Of a stretch of DNA of 64,000 bases, positions 60,087 to 64,000 are shown piece by piece. Each line of letters starts with the position of its first letter. Positions within the stretch are counted from its first letter, which is position 1. The position numbers and the translations under genes are program-made. Under the pieces are notes generated by a model. It was not told where the DNA came from and ran no database searches. It worked only from the letters and a program-made list of their open reading frames with translations. The DNA is from Parabacteroides sp. (lineage in GTDB: Bacteria > Bacteroidota > Bacteroidia > Bacteroidales > Tannerellaceae): the NCBI GenBank assembly GCA_019417325.1, contig DXVO01000021.1, forward strand, positions 160,712-224,711. Direction: 5' to 3'.

Positions 60087-60788
60087 TTATTTTATTATTT
60101 CCTGAATGAAACGACGTGTTTCTTCTATTGGATTCTCAGCCTGGATGATTGCACCGGAAACGGCTATGCCCGTGATGCCTGTTTCCATCAAAGGCCTGAC
60201 ATCTTCCAGTTCGATTCCTCCGATTGCAAAGATGGGGATTTGAATACCTGCTTCTTTACATTGCTGTATTATTTTACGGTAACCTTCCAATCCCAGAATA
60301 GGGCTTAATTTCTTTTTTGTTTCTGTAAAGCGGTAAGGACCTAAACCGATATAAGAGGCCCCGGCTTTGTCTGCCAATACGATGTCCTCAAATGTATTGG
60401 CTGTAGCTCCGATGAAGAATGGAGGTTGCGGATGATGGTTGGCTACAATCTGCCATGCTTCGGCAACCGGAATATCTTTTTTCCCCAGATGTACTGCGTG
60501 GGATCCGGATGTTAAAGCGATATCCACACTATCGTCGATACAGCAAATGCAACTGTTGCCGGATACTTCTTTTGTATATAAAGAGGCTTTTCGGGCGTCT
60601 TCAGGATTCAGGGTGTCTTTCATTCGAAGCTGAACCCAGTCGCAACCGCCTTCTATTACCATCTTTATTTCTTCAAGCTCCGTGTATTTTTCTGTTCTAT
60701 GGGTAATGAACATCAACCGGCTGCTTTGTGAGAAATCCACATAACGGGGGTTGCCGCCAAACGTAGTTAATATATTTTGTTTATTCAT
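60087..60788 (-). CDS. thiE: Thiamine-phosphate synthase ThiE
   Basis: A 233-residue protein, start at 60788 (MNKQNILTTFGGNPRYVDFS), overlapping the preceding gene by four bases. TIM-barrel motifs WVQLRMKD, SGSHAVHLGKKD, GATANTFEDIVLADKAGASY and FAIGGIELEDV are those of ThiE, which joins hydroxymethylpyrimidine diphosphate and thiazole phosphate. It is the better-preserved of the two ThiE-like proteins in this operon and so the probable active synthase. Confidence 0.93.
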   Translation of the reverse strand: MNKQNILTTFGGNPRYVDFSQSSRLMFITHRTEKYTELEEIKMVIEGGCDWVQLRMKDTLNPEDARKASLYTKEVSGNSCICCIDDSVDIALTSGSHAVHLGKKDIPVAEAWQIVANHHPQPPFFIGATANTFEDIVLADKAGASYIGLGPYRFTETKKKLSPILGLEGYRKIIQQCKEAGIQIPIFAIGGIELEDVRPLMETGITGIAVSGAIIQAENPIEETRRFIQEIIK

Positions 60789-61378
60789 ATCTGGAATTGT
60801 TTGTATCGTTCTATAATTGAATTTGAATCTTTCTCCGTGGGCTGATTTCCCCACAAGGCTCCCAATACGGCAAAACCTCCGAAATTAATTTCTTTGAGTA
60901 GGGGAATCGTAGTACTATCCAAACCTCCGAGAGCAATTACTTTTTCATTGATAATCCCTTTCCCGGATGCCTCTTTCAGTTTCTCCGTCGGGAAATTGCT
61001 TTGGTATCCTTCTTTTGATATACTATCGAAAATGGGACTCAGGAATACATAATCGAATCCCTTGCTTTCCTCTACTTCTTGCAGCGAATGACAGGAGCGG
61101 CTCAGGTTCCCTTTGAAGTTTGCCGGTATGCGGTTATTGCGGCGGTTTATGTGCAAACCTGCTACAGGATAGTTTTCTGCCAGATTGAAACAGTCGTGCA
61201 GAATGATGCGGTTGTGGAACTCCGGGCAGATCGTATCGATTAATTGAATTAACTCTTTTTCGGAACATCCCGGTTTACGTAGATGCAGATATTGCAGGCC
61301 TTCTTCAAAAAGACGAGTGATTATCTTTCCTTCTCCGGGGAAAAAATCAGGATATGTTATTACAATCAGTTTTTTCAT
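60785..61378 (-). CDS. TenI/ThiE-like thiamine-phosphate synthase paralogue
   Basis: A 197-residue TIM-barrel protein. YLHLRKPGCSEKELIQLIDT, AGLHINRRNN and YVFLSPIFDSISKEGYQSNF with KVIALGGLDSTTIPLLKEIN match the ThiE/TenI family, but the phosphate- and pyrophosphate-binding residues are less conserved than in the next gene. TenI-type proteins act as thiazole tautomerases in other bacteria; that or a second synthase are the options. It overlaps both neighbours by four bases. Confidence 0.85.
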   Translation of the reverse strand: MKKLIVITYPDFFPGEGKIITRLFEEGLQYLHLRKPGCSEKELIQLIDTICPEFHNRIILHDCFNLAENYPVAGLHINRRNNRIPANFKGNLSRSCHSLQEVEESKGFDYVFLSPIFDSISKEGYQSNFPTEKLKEASGKGIINEKVIALGGLDSTTIPLLKEINFGGFAVLGALWGNQPTEKDSNSIIERYKQFQI

Positions 61379-62214
61379 CTTTCTATTTTAATTAAAGGCA
61401 CAGGGGCGAAGAAATGATTGAGCGGACCGTGTCCATACCCTGTTTTTACATTCGCTCCTTCGGATAAGGCGGTTGTGATATATTGTTTTGCCATCCGCAC
61501 AGCTTCCTGCAAATCCTTGCCGAGGGCCAGATAGGCGGCTATGGCAGAAGATAACGTGCAACCGGTCCCGTGTGAATTAAACGTATCTATAGCCGGAACA
61601 GTGAATCGTATGGGGGCTTTATCCTTTACATATAGAATATCAGCCATTTCTTCTTTACCGAGATGTCCGCCTTTCATCAAAAGGGCATTACACCCCATTT
61701 CCATCAGGCGGTAAGCGGCTGTTTCCATTTCTTCCTCATTCCGGATGGTCATCCCTGAAAGAAAAGCGGCCTCGTCTATATTCGGCGTAACTAATGTAAC
61801 ACGTTTAAATAGCTCTCTGGTAATGATATCGATAGTGTCGTCTTCCAATAGTTTACTACCGCTGGTTGAAATCATAACCGGGTCTAACACTATTTTGGCC
61901 GGCTTGAACGTGTCGATAGCAGAAACAACAACTTTTGCAGCTTCTTTATTATGAAGCATACCGATTTTTACGGCATCTACTATTATATCTTCAAAAACAG
62001 CATGAATCTGTCCTTCCAGAATCTCTGGGATAATGGCTTGTATTCCTCTTACTCCCTGTGTATTTTGCGCAGTGATGGAGGTTATAGCCGAAGCTCCATA
62101 AACTCCCAATGCCGAAAAGGTTTTAATGTCGGCCTGTATCCCGGCACCACCTCCACTGTCAGAACCCGCTATTGTAAGTGCAACGGGATAACGAAATGTT
62201 GTTTGCTTGCTCAT
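61375..62214 (-). CDS. thiD: Hydroxymethylpyrimidine/phosphomethylpyrimidine kinase ThiD
   Basis: A 279-residue protein. VALTIAGSDSGGGAGIQADI, the KIVLDPVMISTSGSKL motif and HGTGCTLSSAIAAYLALGKD (the ribokinase-fold anion hole) identify ThiD, which phosphorylates HMP and HMP-P. It is the first gene of the thi operon; its start is about 40 bases after the TPP riboswitch. Confidence 0.96.
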   Translation of the reverse strand: MSKQTTFRYPVALTIAGSDSGGGAGIQADIKTFSALGVYGASAITSITAQNTQGVRGIQAIIPEILEGQIHAVFEDIIVDAVKIGMLHNKEAAKVVVSAIDTFKPAKIVLDPVMISTSGSKLLEDDTIDIITRELFKRVTLVTPNIDEAAFLSGMTIRNEEEMETAAYRLMEMGCNALLMKGGHLGKEEMADILYVKDKAPIRFTVPAIDTFNSHGTGCTLSSAIAAYLALGKDLQEAVRMAKQYITTALSEGANVKTGYGHGPLNHFFAPVPLIKIER

Positions 62215-62253
62215 TTTACATACGAAAGGAGGGAATAAGCCTAATCTGTCTTT

Positions 62254-62328
62254 TTCCTACGGCAGCATTACCTGCTTCAGGTTCATAGGGTATAATCTCA
62301 GCCCGTTTACAGTATGGCACCCCTTTCA
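62254..62328 (-). promoter_or_regulatory. TPP riboswitch (thi box)
   Basis: The minus strand shows the conserved parts in order: GGGGTGCC, GGCTGAGA, ATACCC, GAACCTGA, CAGGTAATGCTGCCGTAGG. These form the P2-P5 TPP-binding core. It lies between the promoter and thiD, so thiamine pyrophosphate is expected to shut off thiD, the tenI-like gene, thiE and thiC. There is no clear terminator after it, so control is likely at translation. Confidence 0.96.
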
Positions 62329-62332
62329 CCGG

Positions 62333-62364
62333 CAAAGGTAGAAAGTTTGTGAAGAGTAAACAAA
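62333..62364 (-). promoter_or_regulatory. Promoter of the thi operon
   Basis: On the minus strand, -33 TTTG (62364-62361), a 20-base spacer and -7 TACCTTTG (62340-62333) match the Bacteroidales sigma-ABfr consensus very well. Transcription would begin just before the riboswitch. Confidence 0.8.
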
Positions 62365-62417
62365 AGAGATGTGTTAAATTTAAGATTAATATTTACTGTT
62401 TTAATGAATAATCCACA

Positions 62418-63656
62418 TTAAAAGGCTTCTGTCATATTCATGTAGACCTGTACACCGGACTCTCCAACGCCTTTACCAATATCAAGCCGGAAGTTTTTAC
62501 CGGGTTGCATTTGAAAACGAATGCCGGCTCCGAAGTTGAATTTCCATTTATTCCAGTCGAAAGGCGTTTCACCAATGGTAGCAGTACCTCCCCATACAAC
62601 AAAGCCGCATTTTGCCCAGAAATTACCGCTTTTATATTTTTCCATCGAGCCTAACATATGGCGATATTCCACAATGCCATATGCCATAGACTTATCTCTA
62701 TACTTACCTATATAATATCCGCGTAAGTCGAAAGGAGAACCGAATGTCGGTAATTCGGAGTAGGGGATATCACCGAATCCTATCTGGGTTTTAGCAATCC
62801 AGGCAAGAGTGCTTCGGGGACGGAATATGTTTTTAAATTGGCGGTATTCCAATTCTAATATTTCATAATTATAGGCTCCTCCCAAGTATTTACCGAATAA
62901 TTTAAAATTGGTACTGAGTAATAGGCCTCGCGAAGGGGTTGCCACGTCATCGCGGGTATCGTATTGCACTAATCCTCCGATTCCCACATTGAGATATTTA
63001 CTTTTATATTTAAGGAAATAGGGATCTTCTGCCATTTCCTGGTTGATATCTGTCGTGTTGGTAAAGTTCAGGTCGAACAAGCCTCCTACATAAAAGTTAG
63101 GACGAATTTCCCATACGAAGCGTGGATATATTTGGAAATAGCTACGATGGTATTTAGTCGTAGAATCGCTTCGTAAAGTATTATCTGCTTCTTCTATACC
63201 GATCCCATAGTAATGTGCCGGTTCATTTCTGTATCCATAATTGGCATAAATACGAAACTTGTTTTCGTTAAAGAAGAAGGTTCCTGCACCTGCTACTACA
63301 ATTGTTCCGTTTACGGAAAGGTTTAAGCCTACAGGGAGAAACGAACGTTGTGAGATCGTATCCTGTTTATTCATCTTAAAACTTGCCAATACAGCGCCTC
63401 CAACCCCAAAAGAGGCTTCCGGAGTATAGGAGGGCCCTCCTAAAATAGACCACCAGACAGGCTTATGAGCACGGAGCGAATCTTTCCGTTGTTGTTTATA
63501 ATATCTCTTTAGCTGATTTTCATTCAACTTATGTCCATCGACGAAAATTTCTTTTTGAGAGGTAGTATCGACTGTAGTAGTTTGTTCTTGTGCACTGATA
63601 CTTAGGACAGAAGCAAATAAAAATACTCCTGTATATACAATAAGATGTTTTAACAT
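62418..63656 (-). CDS. Omp85/BamA-like outer-membrane barrel protein
   Basis: A 412-residue protein with a signal peptide (VFLFASVLSISAQ) and no POTRA domains. A 16-strand-type barrel is suggested by alternating strands. GGLVQYDTRDDVATPSRGLL and SPFDLRGYYIGKYRDK are typical of the Omp85/surface-antigen family (the RGY motif of the lid loop). The end VGESGVQVYMNMTEAF fits a barrel C-terminus. It may insert or secrete a partner, or act as a lipid or phospholipase-type porin; partner unknown. Confidence 0.82.
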   Translation of the reverse strand: MLKHLIVYTGVFLFASVLSISAQEQTTTVDTTSQKEIFVDGHKLNENQLKRYYKQQRKDSLRAHKPVWWSILGGPSYTPEASFGVGGAVLASFKMNKQDTISQRSFLPVGLNLSVNGTIVVAGAGTFFFNENKFRIYANYGYRNEPAHYYGIGIEEADNTLRSDSTTKYHRSYFQIYPRFVWEIRPNFYVGGLFDLNFTNTTDINQEMAEDPYFLKYKSKYLNVGIGGLVQYDTRDDVATPSRGLLLSTNFKLFGKYLGGAYNYEILELEYRQFKNIFRPRSTLAWIAKTQIGFGDIPYSELPTFGSPFDLRGYYIGKYRDKSMAYGIVEYRHMLGSMEKYKSGNFWAKCGFVVWGGTATIGETPFDWNKWKFNFGAGIRFQMQPGKNFRLDIGKGVGESGVQVYMNMTEAF

Positions 63657-63682
63657 TTTTGCCTATCTGGTTGATTTTGAGG

Positions 63683-63690
63683 CAAAAGTA
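63683..63690 (-). promoter_or_regulatory. -7 promoter element for the Omp85-like gene
   Basis: The minus strand reads TACTTTTG (TAnnTTTG), 27 bases before the start codon. No matched -33. Confidence 0.45.
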
Positions 63691-63746
63691 GTAAAAAAAA
63701 TGAGGTTTTATACCTGTTTTCTCTTTTTTTGAAGAAAAATTCTCTC

Positions 63747-63754
63747 TACCTTTG
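63747..63754 (+). promoter_or_regulatory. -7 promoter element of the right-end leader transcript
   Basis: TACCTTTG with a TTTG 15 bases upstream (slightly short spacing). It is divergent from the Omp85-like gene and would start a rightward transcript near 63761. Confidence 0.5.
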
Positions 63755-63819
63755 AACCAAATTACTAACGTCGCTGTTATAATAGTGTAAAAAGTTTAGG
63801 AAGCATCCTAAACGTAATT

Positions 63820-63855
63820 ATGTTAGTAGTAGTATTTGTTTTTTCATATAAGTAG
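63820..63855 (+). CDS. 11-codon Val/Phe-rich leader peptide candidate
   Basis: ATG TTA GTA GTA GTA TTT GTT TTT TCA TAT AAG TAG: Leu-Val-Val-Val-Phe-Val-Phe in a row after the start, preceded by an A/T-rich initiation region as is usual in Bacteroidetes. The terminator follows 17 bases after the stop. Runs of regulated amino acids are typical of attenuator peptides; here branched-chain or aromatic amino acid supply would be sensed. It is very short, so chance is possible. Confidence 0.35.
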   Translation: MLVVVFVFSYK

Positions 63856-63872
63856 AGTTTGTTATTTGTTTG

Positions 63873-63911
63873 GTCCGTATGTAACTGTGAAGTTGGATAC
63901 GGGCTTTTTTT
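63873..63911 (+). terminator. Intrinsic terminator at the right end
   Basis: GTCCGTAT (63873-63880) pairs with ATACGGGC (63897-63904) with one G-T wobble, and seven T follow (63905-63911). A strong rho-independent form within the leader region. Confidence 0.8.
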
Positions 63912-64000
63912 ATGTTCCACATGAATAAAGGGTTTTAGAGTTTTTCTGGCTCATACCGAAATCCTGAGGGGATTAAATTTTAAGCATAAATATTAGCAAG

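Larger units (their letters stand above)
63761..63911 (+). ncRNA. Candidate leader/attenuator RNA
   Basis: From the inferred start at about 63761 the RNA has a perfect 8-bp hairpin GTTTAGGA-AGCA-TCCTAAAC (63794-63813), the reading frame MLVVVFVFSYK (63820-63855), then an intrinsic terminator. Together this looks like a peptide-leader attenuator for a gene past the window end, or a small stand-alone RNA. No coding sequence is visible from 63912 to 64000. Confidence 0.4.

Overview
The window looks like chromosomal DNA of a gut-type Bacteroidales bacterium, most likely Parabacteroides or Bacteroides. The signs are a SusC/SusD pair, Bacteroidales promoters (-7 element TAnnTTTG with little use of Shine-Dalgarno sites), Mfa1/FimA-type fimbrillins with FimB/Mfa2-like, DUF3575, DUF3868 and DUF6261 partners, a fused CzcA-TolC pump and a TPP-riboswitch thi operon. 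The genus is inferred, not shown.

Layout. 1-1087 (-): NtrC-type sigma-54 regulator, cut by the window edge. 1088-1808: AT-rich non-coding DNA with 21-bp repeats and a possible gene relic. 1809-10687: the most striking region, 14 small AT-rich gene cassettes, all on the + strand, separated by about 55-65 bp imperfect palindromes. The last bases of each cassette are the reverse complement of its own first bases, which is the architecture of integron cassettes with attC sites. All 14 internal junctions read CATTA; the first reads CGTTA, so it may be the attI-like entry site. Recognisable cargo is defensive: a CbrC (colicin E2 tolerance) homologue, an Imm51-like immunity protein, two ADP-ribose macrodomain proteins and a DUF4274 tandem protein. 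The rest are unrecognised small proteins. No recombinase lies next to the array. The arrangement resembles the recombinase-associated acquired interbacterial defence (rAID) clusters reported from gut Bacteroidales, but here as an array without a visible recombinase. 10688-13152: array end with an LRR protein, membrane proteins and small genes.

13495-24855: a LacI-type regulator with two copies of one operator (before itself and before susC), then susC, susD, a GH38 alpha-mannosidase, an MFS permease, a ROK kinase and a SIS-domain isomerase: a compact polysaccharide utilisation locus. 24913-25087: dispersed palindromic repeat and terminator. 25178-27658 (+): OmpR-type regulator and PhoR-like kinase. 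34779-27661 (-): CzcA-TolC fusion, membrane fusion lipoprotein, LytS-like kinase and LytTR regulator, an apparent four-gene operon. 35117-40793 (+): lipoprotein, then an outer-membrane barrel with its own LytS/LytTR pair.

41002-54852: a tyrosine recombinase followed by a 1.2-kb segment bounded by perfect 29-bp inverted repeats. The segment holds an AraC-type regulator and outward-pointing promoters, and a nine-gene fimbrial locus follows. This looks like a phase-variable fimbrial switch in which the invertible piece contains a regulator gene, not just a promoter. 54880-58218: small ORF, AlkZ/YcaQ-like protein, 5'-nucleotidase, DeoR-type regulator and a lipoprotein gene interrupted by an in-frame TGA. 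62364-58351 (-): promoter, TPP riboswitch, thiD, TenI-like, thiE, thiC. 62418-63656 (-): Omp85-like barrel. 63747-63911 (+): promoter, 11-codon Val/Phe-rich reading frame and intrinsic terminator, a possible attenuator for a gene just outside the window.
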